DNA of 64,000 nt from Bacillus sp. Marseille-Q1617 (GTDB lineage Bacteria > Bacillota > Bacilli > Bacillales > Bacillaceae_B). Positions 55,449-63,673 of this stretch are shown one piece after another. The notes under the pieces are model-generated. The model did no database searches. It saw nothing but the letters and a program-made list of their open reading frames with translations, and had not been told where the DNA came from. Where the stretch lies: NCBI RefSeq assembly GCF_903645295.1, contig NZ_CAHJXM010000003.1:248001-312000 (forward strand), read 5' to 3'. Positions within the stretch are counted from its first letter, which is position 1; every line of letters starts with the position of its first letter. Position numbers and translations under genes: made by a program.

Positions 55449-56417
55449 ATGACGGAAAAATGGCTGGTAGGGGTCGACTTAGGCGGCACCACGACCAAAA
55501 TTGCATTCTTAAGTAAATACGGTGAACTGTTACATAAATGGGAAATCCCGACTGATAAATCCGATAATGGCAAGAACATCATCGTCGATATAGCCAAAGC
55601 GATCGACCGAAAGCTTGAAGAACTCGATCAAACCAAAGATAAGCTGGTCGGGATCGGCATGGGGGCACCTGGTCCGGTTGATATGGCAAAAGGTATAATT
55701 TATGAAGCGGTGAACCTGGGCTGGGATAAAAACACACCATTAAAGGATCTCCTGGAAGTAGAAACAGGTTTACCGGCTGTCATTGATAACGATGCAAATT
55801 GTGCAGCGCTCGGTGAAATGTGGAAAGGTGCAGGAGATGGCGCGAAGGATCTTGTCTGCGTCACACTTGGAACAGGAGTAGGCGGTGGTGTCATAACAAA
55901 TGGCGATATCGTGCATGGAGTAAAAGGTGCAGGCGGGGAAATCGGGCATATTACAGTCGTGCCGCACGGAGGATTTCAATGTAATTGCGGAAAGACCGGC
56001 TGTCTTGAAACGGTGGCATCGGCAACGGGTGTCGTACGCCTGGCAAATGAAACCTTGGATTCTACTTCCACTCATTCGGCATTGAGGGATCTGCGGAACG
56101 AAAATGATGTGATCAGCGCCAAGGATGTCTTTGATACAGCTAGAAACAATGATGATTTAGCAAAAAACGTTGTTGACCAGCTTGCTTTTTATCTGGGTCT
56201 GGCATTAGCGAATTTAGGCAATGTACTGAATCCTGAAAAGATTGTGCTCGGCGGAGGTGTCTCTAAAGCAGGTGATGTTTTACTGAAGCCTGTCATAAAC
56301 CATTTTCAACAATTTTCTTTCCCGACAGTCAGGACATCAACAGGGTTAAGCATCGCTACACTCGGCAATGATGCTGGTGTGATAGGTGCAGCCTGGCTGG
56401 TCAAAAATAAAATATGA
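55449..56417 (+). CDS. glcK: glucokinase, ROK family
   Basis: Phosphorylates glucose with ATP. N-terminal phosphate motif [14 protein letters not shown], the [11 protein letters not shown] loop, the ROK zinc site with [11 protein letters not shown] (preceded by GEIGHITV), and the C-terminal [11 protein letters not shown]. Length 322 matches B. subtilis GlcK. The ATG follows AGGGTGATA. Confidence 0.96.
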   Translation: MTEKWLVGVDLGGTTTKIAFLSKYGELLHKWEIPTDKSDNGKNIIVDIAKAIDRKLEELDQTKDKLVGIGMGAPGPVDMAKGIIYEAVNLGWDKNTPLKDLLEVETGLPAVIDNDANCAALGEMWKGAGDGAKDLVCVTLGTGVGGGVITNGDIVHGVKGAGGEIGHITVVPHGGFQCNCGKTGCLETVASATGVVRLANETLDSTSTHSALRDLRNENDVISAKDVFDTARNNDDLAKNVVDQLAFYLGLALANLGNVLNPEKIVLGGGVSKAGDVLLKPVINHFQQFSFPTVRTSTGLSIATLGNDAGVIGAAWLVKNKI

Positions 56418-56432
56418 TTCATCATTAATAAA

Positions 56433-56459
56433 GAGCTCCCATAACGGGAGTTTTTTTTG
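56433..56459 (+). terminator. terminator after glcK
   Basis: CTCCC and GGGAG around ATAAC, followed by eight T. Confidence 0.78.
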
Positions 56460-56542
56460 TGAACTTTGTTAAAGTTAGTCGTTGTGTTTAACGGACTCAT
56501 AATTTGAAAAAGCATTACTTTAGTAGATGACGCGGGACTCTT

Positions 56543-56562
56543 GACTTAAAAAGTTTTAAGTC
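56543..56562. promoter_or_regulatory. 9-bp inverted repeat upstream of the LTA synthase gene
   Basis: GACTTAAAA and TTTTAAGTC around AG form a perfect inverted repeat 74 bases upstream of the ECF-type promoter. No T run. Function unknown. Confidence 0.35.
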
Positions 56563-56616
56563 CGGTTGAAATGAGACGTAGGCCTTAAGGTTCATTTTAA
56601 AGAAAAATGGACAATT

Positions 56617-56642
56617 TGAAACTTTTAACTGTTTCAAACGTC
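56617..56642 (+). promoter_or_regulatory. ECF-sigma-type promoter (SigM/SigX/SigW class)
   Basis: TGAAAC, 16 bases, CGTC: an exact match to the B. subtilis extracytoplasmic-function sigma consensus. It overlaps a perfect inverted repeat TTTGAAAC / GTTTCAAA (56615-56638). It would transcribe the LTA synthase paralogue 195 bases downstream in response to envelope stress. The rest of the 419-base gap (56418-56836) holds the glcK terminator and the 56543 palindrome. Confidence 0.65.
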
Positions 56643-56836
56643 TAATAGTATGGGTAAGAGAATAAGGTGTAAAATATCATTTTATACTAGTTGTATGAAT
56701 TTGGGTTTGACGTTTTGTAAAAAAAGTATTAAGATAACTCATGGTTCTATTTTAAAAATTCCTTTTTTTACCAGGGATAAATTTACATTAAGTGTTACAT
56801 ACGAAGGACCGGCGTAAGTAGCAAGGAGGTTACAAA

Positions 56837-58714
56837 ATGAACATAAATAAGATTCCAAAGGTTCCTTTAATCATCATTGCAACATTACTCCTTTGGGTAA
56901 AAACGTACATCGTCTATAAAACTAGTTTTGATATAAAAATAGAAAACACGATTCAAGAAATCATTCTCTTCATGAATCCGTTAAGTTTCTTATTGTTTAT
57001 ATTTGGGATCGGACTGTTGATGAAGAAGGATAAATCACGAACGCGTTATATCATCATCACCAGTATCCTATTGTCTTCGATCCTCTATGGGAATGTTGTC
57101 TTTTATCGATTCTTCGATGACTTCTTGACACTTCCTGTTTTATTCCAAACAAGCAACTTCTCGGATTTAGGAAGCAGTGCAAGTGCCATTATGAGCTGGA
57201 AAGACCTGTTTTACTTCTTGGACGTAATCATACTTATCGCTTTGATTAAATTCATGCCTTCATGGTTCTCACTTGAAAATTACAGCCGTGTGAGCAGAAG
57301 AGCCTATTTCTTAGTTGCTACAGCATTGGTGTTCTTTAATCTTGGACTGGCTGAATCAGAAAGACCGCAGCTCCTTACAAGAACATTTGACCGTGAAATG
57401 CTTGTTAAGAATATTGGGACATACAACTACCACATATATGATATCTTCTTGCAATCTAAATCTTCTGCCCAGAGAGCATTGGCAGACGGCAGCGAGCTGG
57501 CAGGCATCGACAACTATATCCGTGCAAGCTACAATAAGCCTGACGATGAAATGTACGGAATTGCAAAAGACAAGAACCTGATTATTGTATCAATGGAATC
57601 TCTTCAAAACTTTGTCATCAACGAGAAAATGAATGGGGAAGAAATCACACCGTTTTTAAATGACTTTATCGGTGAAAGCTACTACTTTGATAATTTCTAT
57701 CATCAAACGCAGCAGGGAAAAACGTCAGATTCAGAGTTCCTCTTGGATAACTCCCTTTATCCATTAAATCGAGGTGCAGTGTTCTTCACTCACTCAGGCA
57801 ACCAGTTCGATTCCATGACGGAAAAACTTGATGCTAATGGATATTATACAACTGCAATGCACGCGAATAATAAGAGCTTCTGGAATCGGGATATCATGTA
57901 TGATTCCTTAGGATATGAGCGTTTCTATTCATTGCCTGATTATGAAGTAACGGATGAAAACTCTGTTAACTGGGGAATGAAAGATATTCCTTTCTTTGAA
58001 CAATCAGTGGAACATATGAAAGAAATGCCAAAACCTTTCAGTACGAAAATGATTACATTAACGAACCATTATCCATTCACTTTAGATGAAGAAGATAAAT
58101 TAGTGGAGCCATACACGTCTAAAGACGGTACCGTGAACCGCTATTTCCAGACAGTACGCTATATGGATGAGGCATTGAAAAATTTTATTGCCGACCTTAA
58201 GGAATCAGGGTTGTATGAAGATTCCGTCCTCGTCATGTATGGAGATCACTACGGAATTTCTGAAAATCATAATACGGCCATGAGTCAATATCTGGGCAAG
58301 GAAGTAACTCCATTGGTAAGCACTCAACTTCAGAGGGTGCCGCTGATCATCCACGTCCCAGGACAAGAAGGAAAAACGATTTCCAAAGTCTCTGGCCAAA
58401 TCGACCTGAAGCCAACGATTTTACATTTATTAGGGATCGATACAAAGAAAGACATTCAATTCGGTGCAGACCTCTTCTCTGAGCAGCATGAAGACTTTGC
58501 CATCCTGCGTGACGGACGTTTCATCACGAAAGATTATGTATATGCAGGAGAAAAATGCTGGGATAAGAATTCGGAAGAAGTAACCGATATGAAATTCTGT
58601 AAACCATATCAGGAACGCGCAACAGAAGAACTCGAATACTCAGATAAGATCATATACGGAGATCTGCTTCGCTTCTATGAAGAAACAGAGTACCGTGACG
58701 AAGACAAACAATAA
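56837..58714 (+). CDS. yqgS: lipoteichoic acid synthase family protein (YqgS type)
   Basis: Polymerises glycerol phosphate from phosphatidylglycerol outside the membrane, or primes that reaction. Five N-terminal membrane helices (about 9-29, 42-62, 70-90, 122-140 and 156-172) are followed by an extracellular sulfatase-fold domain. The manganese site and nucleophile are E254 (SMESLQ), T296 (QQGKTSDSE) and the GDHYG pair further on. AQRALA at about 211-216 fits the signal-peptidase cleavage site of LtaS. Length 625 is typical. By synteny after glcK it is YqgS, one of several LtaS paralogues. The ATG follows AAGGAGG. Confidence 0.92.
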   Translation: MNINKIPKVPLIIIATLLLWVKTYIVYKTSFDIKIENTIQEIILFMNPLSFLLFIFGIGLLMKKDKSRTRYIIITSILLSSILYGNVVFYRFFDDFLTLPVLFQTSNFSDLGSSASAIMSWKDLFYFLDVIILIALIKFMPSWFSLENYSRVSRRAYFLVATALVFFNLGLAESERPQLLTRTFDREMLVKNIGTYNYHIYDIFLQSKSSAQRALADGSELAGIDNYIRASYNKPDDEMYGIAKDKNLIIVSMESLQNFVINEKMNGEEITPFLNDFIGESYYFDNFYHQTQQGKTSDSEFLLDNSLYPLNRGAVFFTHSGNQFDSMTEKLDANGYYTTAMHANNKSFWNRDIMYDSLGYERFYSLPDYEVTDENSVNWGMKDIPFFEQSVEHMKEMPKPFSTKMITLTNHYPFTLDEEDKLVEPYTSKDGTVNRYFQTVRYMDEALKNFIADLKESGLYEDSVLVMYGDHYGISENHNTAMSQYLGKEVTPLVSTQLQRVPLIIHVPGQEGKTISKVSGQIDLKPTILHLLGIDTKKDIQFGADLFSEQHEDFAILRDGRFITKDYVYAGEKCWDKNSEEVTDMKFCKPYQERATEELEYSDKIIYGDLLRFYEETEYRDEDKQ

Positions 58715-58720
58715 TCGAAA

Positions 58721-58816
58721 GCCTGTGAATTATTTCACCGGAGCCTGCGAATGAAGTTCACAGGAGCCTGCGAATAAATTCACAGGGGCCTGCGAATAAA
58801 TTCGCAGGCTTTTTTT
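58721..58816 (+). terminator. tandem hairpin array ending in the yqgS terminator
   Basis: Four direct repeats of about 22 bases start at 58721, 58743, 58766 and 58788. Each is GCCTG(T/C)GAAT...TTCACAGG-like and can fold on itself. The last unit has a fully paired stem (GCCTGCGAAT with ATTCGCAGGC) and seven T, so it is the working terminator. The earlier units look like duplicated, decayed copies without T runs. Confidence 0.8.
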
Positions 58817-58879
58817 GTCATGAAATGAAGACTCCTTCATATGAGTAAGTAAGGATGGTATAGCAGGGAGGTTTCTGAA

Positions 58880-60073
58880 ATGAAAGTAAGGGTGAGAAAT
58901 GGAGATACATTTTGGTATTACAGCAATTTATTCTATATTCCTAACAAGTTAATCATTGATTCAAATCCCTCTCTCGACCCACAGGGATTAAAAATAGGAA
59001 CGGAAGTAGAAATCCCTGGATTCACCAAAGAAAGCTATACAATCAAACAGGGAGATACGTTCTGGAATCTCGCCGGACAGCGGAATATACACGTGGATGC
59101 TATTTCATTGATAAATGGAGATATCAACCCAAATACCTTGAAAATCGGCACAACCATTTATTTACCTGCGAGAGTCGTCAACCCCATCGTAAACGGCAAA
59201 CAAGGATATGGTTCTGAAGTTTTGGAAAGAGACCTGAAGAAGCTAAAAGAAATCTATCCGTTCATTAAATTGAACTCGATCGGTGAAAGTGTAATGGGAA
59301 AACCGCTCGTTGAAATGCGAATCGGAAATGGAAGGAGAAAGGTACACATGGATGCATCCTTTCATGCCAATGAATGGATCACCACTTCAATCTTGATGAC
59401 TTTCCTGAATGAGTACCTGCTTTCTTTGACGAATGTGATGCCTATACGGGGGGTTCAAACAATGCCGATCTACACTGGTGTAACTTTATCGATTGTCCCA
59501 ATGGTAAACCCTGATGGAGTGGACCTTGTCTTAAAAGGACCACCGGAGAATATGAATGAACAACTTATTACCTTAAATAAAGGCAGCTCTGATTTTACCG
59601 GCTGGAAAGCGAATATCCGCGGTGTGGACCTCAATAACCAATTTCCTGCAAAGTGGGAAATTGAAAAAGAGAGGAAGGAAGAAAAGTCGCCAGCCCCCCG
59701 GGATTTCCCAGGAGATAAGCCCCTTTCAGAACCTGAAGCAATTGCAATGGCTGAACTTGCGAAAGAAGAAGCCTTCGACAGGCTCCTTGCTATACACACC
59801 CAGGGGAAAGAGTTTTACTGGGGATATGAAGGGCTGGAACCTCCTGAAGCAGAAAGACTTGCCCAAGATTTCGAAAGGGTCAGCGGCTATAAATCCGTGA
59901 GATACGTGGACAGTTATGCAGGATATAAGGATTGGTTTATTAAAGAGTTTCAGAAACCCGCTTTTACGTTAGAACTCGGAAAAGGAATAAACCCACTTCC
60001 TCTATCACAATTTGATGAGATTTACAGGGACACATTAGGGATTTTCCTTGTAGCTGTTTATAGATGGTACTAA
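58880..60073 (+). CDS. yqgT: gamma-D-glutamyl-meso-diaminopimelate peptidase, LysM-M14 (YqgT)
   Basis: Two LysM domains (about 1-46 and 51-96) bind peptidoglycan, and an M14 zinc carboxypeptidase domain (about 110-397) cleaves the gamma-D-Glu-diamino acid bond. The zinc ligands are H162 and E165 in HANEW and the His in IHTQGKEF. The catalytic Glu is in FTLELGKG. Length 397 compares with 376 for B. subtilis YqgT. No signal peptide is visible, as is usual for the sporulation-type endopeptidase I group. The ATG follows AGGGAGG. Confidence 0.93.
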   Translation: MKVRVRNGDTFWYYSNLFYIPNKLIIDSNPSLDPQGLKIGTEVEIPGFTKESYTIKQGDTFWNLAGQRNIHVDAISLINGDINPNTLKIGTTIYLPARVVNPIVNGKQGYGSEVLERDLKKLKEIYPFIKLNSIGESVMGKPLVEMRIGNGRRKVHMDASFHANEWITTSILMTFLNEYLLSLTNVMPIRGVQTMPIYTGVTLSIVPMVNPDGVDLVLKGPPENMNEQLITLNKGSSDFTGWKANIRGVDLNNQFPAKWEIEKERKEEKSPAPRDFPGDKPLSEPEAIAMAELAKEEAFDRLLAIHTQGKEFYWGYEGLEPPEAERLAQDFERVSGYKSVRYVDSYAGYKDWFIKEFQKPAFTLELGKGINPLPLSQFDEIYRDTLGIFLVAVYRWY

Positions 60074-60386
60074 GAGAGTGGGTCTTTAACATAAACAGTT
60101 ATTTTTTCCTGTTTCATTTAGTATAAACATAGTAGATTTTTATTGGGAAGAGGAGTAAAATTAATCATCAAGTTCTTTGCAGGGAAAGTATATTTATCCC
60201 CTGATAAGCATAAGGATCCTTCAATAAGGAGCATGTGATGGCCTTTTGACAATGCTGTAAGAGCACTGTCAAATCATGAGGTCATCATTTTTTGGATTTT
60301 TTGTAATGTTTTTATCATAATTTTGAAACATTTTGCCCGGTAATACGTACTAATTTATATGAGGATTTTTGAGAGGGGGAGAGTTT
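60074..60386. other. 313-base intergenic region between yqgT and yqgU
   Basis: No clear terminator follows yqgT. It holds an inverted repeat at 60245-60273 and a 24-codon frame (60164-60238) behind an AGGAG site that would need an ATC start. Nothing else is recognisable. Confidence 0.4.
60245..60273. promoter_or_regulatory. 11-bp inverted repeat upstream of yqgU
   Basis: TTTGACAATGC and GCACTGTCAAA around a 7-base loop (one mismatch, a G-U pair in RNA). No T run follows, so an operator or a leader structure is more likely than a terminator. Confidence 0.4.
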
Positions 60387-61493
60387 TTGAAAAAACACTG
60401 CGTACTTAATCTATTCATTGTTTTTAGTCTGGTAATGATGGCGTCATGTCAATCTCAGGTCACCGAAACTCCCTCTCCTGGAGAGAATAGGCAGGAAAAA
60501 CAAGATATAAGAGAAATTAAGGAAAACAGTATTCAATCAGATAAGTTTATAGAAAATGTGGATTGGTTATCGAATACAGATGTGCTGAGTGTTATTGAAG
60601 AAGAAGGCGGGGCTGCCTTTTATGTGTCGGATGTATTCGAGGGGGGCAGTAAAGAAATATATCAAATACCTTCGTCCTACGTCCATTCAGTAGTGTCCCC
60701 GGATAAGGACAAGATACTGATTCACTCTGCCCCTGCCACATATTCGGCCATGATCACAATCATAGACCTTAACGGAAAAGTAATTTACCAGGATGAAATA
60801 CCCTCATATGAATTATCTTATGAATGGAATGAATTCGATACAGCTAAACTTTTGATTACAAGCTTTGCTGAAGACTGGAGCTTTGAAGTATATGAACTGG
60901 ATTTAAATACTTCCCAATTGGAGAAGGTCGATGTAGAACAGCCTTTTTTGAAATGGAATTCTGATGTTTCTGTTCTTTATCAGGATTGGGATAGCGATGA
61001 AATCAGTGTGTCAGCCCCTCTTATCAGTCAGAATTTACTGGATGGGAAAAAAGAGACTGTCGATGCATCAAGCATCCATTTTGAGCGCTTCCCTGAAATG
61101 CTGCTCTCTGTTCATGAAAGTGCAGGTGCAGATGATGATTTCACGTATCAGTTCATAAATGAATCCGGGGAAATCATTTCCAATTTCCAGATGACATTGC
61201 TTAGCCGTTACTCTGATTGGTTCATTCCTTTTTATGATATGATAGAAAACAAGAACGAGTTGATTACATTTCAAGCAAACGAGCCCGGTATTTTTGATAC
61301 GTATTCAGGGACATTCACCTTGAAAAAATGGAATGTTCTGAATGGCAGCGAGAAAACACTGGTTGAAGAGATTCCTGTAGAACCAATACAGTGCGCACCT
61401 GAAGGAACTTATTGTTTGTATGGTAATCAGCTTGAAAAAGTGATCAATTTGAATGATTCCACCATCATACCACTAGTAAAAAAGGAAGGGTAG
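60387..61493 (+). CDS. yqgU: lipoprotein YqgU, beta-propeller-like
   Basis: A 368-residue lipoprotein with signal peptide and lipobox VMMASC (Cys at residue 21). After a polar linker the domain has repeated strand-rich units (NVDWLSNTDVLSVIEE, HSVVSPDKDKILIHS, LSYEWNEFDTAKLLI), suggesting a beta-propeller. Function unknown. I chose TTG at 60387, 6 bases after GAGAGGGGGAGAG; an in-frame TTG at 60369 lies upstream of that site. It lies 7 bases before yqgV, so the two are co-transcribed. Confidence 0.85.
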   Translation: MKKHCVLNLFIVFSLVMMASCQSQVTETPSPGENRQEKQDIREIKENSIQSDKFIENVDWLSNTDVLSVIEEEGGAAFYVSDVFEGGSKEIYQIPSSYVHSVVSPDKDKILIHSAPATYSAMITIIDLNGKVIYQDEIPSYELSYEWNEFDTAKLLITSFAEDWSFEVYELDLNTSQLEKVDVEQPFLKWNSDVSVLYQDWDSDEISVSAPLISQNLLDGKKETVDASSIHFERFPEMLLSVHESAGADDDFTYQFINESGEIISNFQMTLLSRYSDWFIPFYDMIENKNELITFQANEPGIFDTYSGTFTLKKWNVLNGSEKTLVEEIPVEPIQCAPEGTYCLYGNQLEKVINLNDSTIIPLVKKEG

Positions 61494-61500
61494 ATACTAC

Positions 61501-61812
61501 ATGGCAATAGTAGACGTAACAGTGATTCCAATTGGAACAGATACTCCAAGTGTAAGTTCTTATGTTGCTGACCTGCAGAAAATCCTTAAGAGGCACCAGG
61601 ATGAAGGAAATATCCGTTTTCAGCTCACTCCCATGAATACCATTATTGAAGGAGAACTTTCGACACTGCTCGGGGTCATCCAGGAAATCCACGAGGCACC
61701 GTTCCAGAAAGGGATCAAGCGCGTTGCCACAAATATTAGAATTGATGATCGCAGGGATAAAAAAGGAACAATGGAAGGGAAGCTTGCATCTGTTCAAGGA
61801 CATATGGAATAA
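61501..61812 (+). CDS. yqgV: MTH1187-family thiamine-binding protein (DUF77)
   Basis: A 103-residue cytoplasmic protein with a ferredoxin-like fold. It opens MAIVDVTVIPIGTDTPSVSSYVADL and contains FQLTPMNTIIEG, both typical of the YqgV/MTH1187 family, some members of which bind thiamine. It starts 7 bases after the yqgU stop. Direct role in thiamine metabolism is inferred from the family only. Confidence 0.9.
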   Translation: MAIVDVTVIPIGTDTPSVSSYVADLQKILKRHQDEGNIRFQLTPMNTIIEGELSTLLGVIQEIHEAPFQKGIKRVATNIRIDDRRDKKGTMEGKLASVQGHME

Positions 61813-61814
61813 GA

Positions 61815-61846
61815 AAAGGGTGAGCAGGCTGACTGCTCACCCTTTC
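61815..61846 (+). terminator. terminator after yqgU-yqgV
   Basis: AAAGGGTGAGCAG and CTGCTCACCCTTT form a 13-bp perfect stem; the T run is short. Confidence 0.8.
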
Positions 61847-61867
61847 AAATTTCGGCGTTGGAAACGT

Positions 61868-61896
61868 AAAAAGCCCTCTCAAATGGAGGGCTTTTA
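61868..61896 (-). terminator. terminator after yqgW
   Basis: AAAAGCCCTC and GAGGGCTTTT around a 7-base loop, with a T run on the minus strand. Confidence 0.8.
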
Positions 61897-61914
61897 CAGG
61901 TGAATATAGAATTT

Positions 61915-62088
61915 TTAGTGACCACCCGGGTATCCAGAGTGAAGGACAGTCATAATTGTAAACCAGCCAAAAACACCAAGTGTAGCCAATGAAAATACGA
62001 TTCCAAGAGCATTTTTGTTTTTGAATGTGCTCACTACTGCGAATAAAGCTAATAGTGTAACCAATGCTGTAATAATTACAAGACCCAT
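61915..62088 (-). CDS. yqgW: small membrane protein YqgW (DUF2759)
   Basis: A 57-residue protein: two membrane helices (about residues 2-20 and 28-50), then a short HSGYPGGH tail. Sequence and place between yqgV and yqgX fit DUF2759/YqgW. The ATG follows GAAAGGGGTC on the minus strand. Function unknown. The C-terminal PGGH resembles PGAGGH at the end of the neighbouring YqgY. Confidence 0.85.
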   Translation of the reverse strand: MGLVIITALVTLLALFAVVSTFKNKNALGIVFSLATLGVFGWFTIMTVLHSGYPGGH

Positions 62089-62313
62089 TTATATGACCCC
62101 TTTCATTAAAAATGCGTTTTACTAACCGCTTACAAAATACAAATAATCATATGTACATAAATGCACTCATTAACATTTTATATTTTTTTCCTCTGTTTGT
62201 CGAGGTCAAAAGTTTGACACTTCTATGGCAAAATCAATTTCTATTTGTTTTTATCTCGTAACGGCTTCTGCTACAATAACAGTATATTGTTAGTAATAGA
62301 GGAGTGAAATCAA

Positions 62314-62946
62314 ATGGAATGGAAACAGATTCCTTTAGGGCCGCTGCAAACAAATTGCTATATTCTATGGAACGATAGGAAAAAATGTTTGATCATCGAT
62401 CCTGGTGCAGAAGGAGAAAAATTAGTAAATTGGCTGAATGAAAATAATCTTGAGCCGCTGGCGATTTTATTGACTCATGCTCATTTTGATCATATTGGCG
62501 CAGTCGATACAGTCAGGGATACATATAAGGTACCGGTATATATCCATGAGAAGGAGTCGGGATGGCTGACTGACCCCGGCTTGAATGGTTCCGGTTTGTT
62601 AGGGATGGGAAGTATTCAATGCAGTCCCGCAGAAAAAGTATTCTCTTCTGAAAAAACGGTCACCATTGAGGATTTTACGCTTGAACTTTTTCAAACGCCC
62701 GGCCACTCTCCTGGAAGTCTTTCTTATTATGTACAAAATGAAGGAATAGTATTTGCCGGAGACACACTTTTTATGGGAAGCATCGGGCGTAGTGATCTGC
62801 CTGGCGGGAATCATGAACAGCTGCTGTCCAGTATACATGACCATCTGCTCACCCTCCCGGAAGAAACAGTCGTCCTTCCCGGGCATGGTCCCACAACTAC
62901 AGTTGGGCATGAGATGGACGGCAATCCATTCTTGAATGGGTTTTAA
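62314..62946 (+). CDS. yqgX: metallo-beta-lactamase-fold hydrolase YqgX (glyoxalase II-like)
   Basis: A cytoplasmic zinc hydrolase of the glyoxalase II/persulfide dioxygenase-like branch. The metal motif THAHFDHIG (H55, H57, D59, H60) is followed by further His in TPGHSPGSL and LPGHGPTT, and the bridging Asp in AGDTLF. Length 210 matches B. subtilis YqgX. Substrate unknown; members of the family are reported to act on bacillithiol conjugates. The ATG follows GAGGAG. Confidence 0.9.
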   Translation: MEWKQIPLGPLQTNCYILWNDRKKCLIIDPGAEGEKLVNWLNENNLEPLAILLTHAHFDHIGAVDTVRDTYKVPVYIHEKESGWLTDPGLNGSGLLGMGSIQCSPAEKVFSSEKTVTIEDFTLELFQTPGHSPGSLSYYVQNEGIVFAGDTLFMGSIGRSDLPGGNHEQLLSSIHDHLLTLPEETVVLPGHGPTTTVGHEMDGNPFLNGF

Positions 62947-62966
62947 TATAAATTGGTGATGAATAA

Positions 62967-63005
62967 AAAAATTCCCTTTAGCTTATGCTAAAGGGAATTT
63001 TTTTA
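62967..63005. terminator. terminator between yqgX and yqgY
   Basis: AAATTCCCTTTAGC and GCTAAAGGGAATTT around TTAT, with A and T runs on both sides. Confidence 0.9.
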
Positions 63006-63248
63006 GTGTCCTCCTGCACCCGGAGTCATCATAAAGGTCGTCCAGTAAGTAAACCCAGCGAAGAACACAGTTAGATAGGCACCGAAAATATAAATATACA
63101 TACGTTCGGAAAGTTTTAAGTAGCTTAACATAATGAAGAATCCTGTTTGGCCTAAAAAGATTAATGATGTCGTTGTCATATCGCCAAGATAAAACATTAC
63201 AGCAAAAATTCCAGTCCAGAATCCAAGAACTCTGTACATACGATCCAT
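63003..63248 (-). CDS. yqgY: small membrane protein YqgY (DUF2626)
   Basis: An 81-residue protein with three hydrophobic segments (about 8-22, 28-42 and 51-72), opening MDRMYRVLGFWTGIFAVMFY and ending PGAGGH. It matches DUF2626/YqgY. I chose the ATG at 63248, behind AAGGAGGG on the minus strand; upstream in-frame ATG codons lack a ribosome binding site. Function unknown. Confidence 0.88.
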   Translation of the reverse strand: MDRMYRVLGFWTGIFAVMFYLGDMTTTSLIFLGQTGFFIMLSYLKLSERMYIYIFGAYLTVFFAGFTYWTTFMMTPGAGGH

Positions 63249-63673
63249 ATGTAACCCTCCTTTGCACCCTAAGTCCATCATTCAATATTATAAATGAATC
63301 ATACTGCAAAAGTAAATATCTGTTTGATGATAGTTTGTGACGATTACGTGATATCTACTCTAAGAACTTCAATATATAGCATGATTTCTTACGGCAGCAT
63401 CCTGTTGAGACAGCGAAGCTTTATAATATGATACCCTCGTTTTTTTGATATAAGCTTATTTGTACAATTTTGTATAGCCTTTTTACAATTAAAAAGGTTC
63501 ATTAAAAAGCCGTAAAACCAGGTCCTGTATTAGGGAGCAGCGTTTATTTTAGTTTTTAAAAAAATAATCACAAAATCCTGAGTGAAAATACTGTACAAAA
63601 GTTATACAAAAAGTATACAATGAGTGTAATTAAAAAAGTAACTTGCTTATATACAAATTAAGGAGGATTTATA
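63249..63673. other. 425-base intergenic region between yqgY and mgsR
   Basis: It must hold divergent promoters. TATACAA occurs at 63604 and 63615, with TGTACAA at 63592, an approximate 11-12-base spacing, just upstream of mgsR. I could not find a convincing SigB promoter, although B. subtilis mgsR is SigB-dependent. No terminator-like hairpin. Confidence 0.4.
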
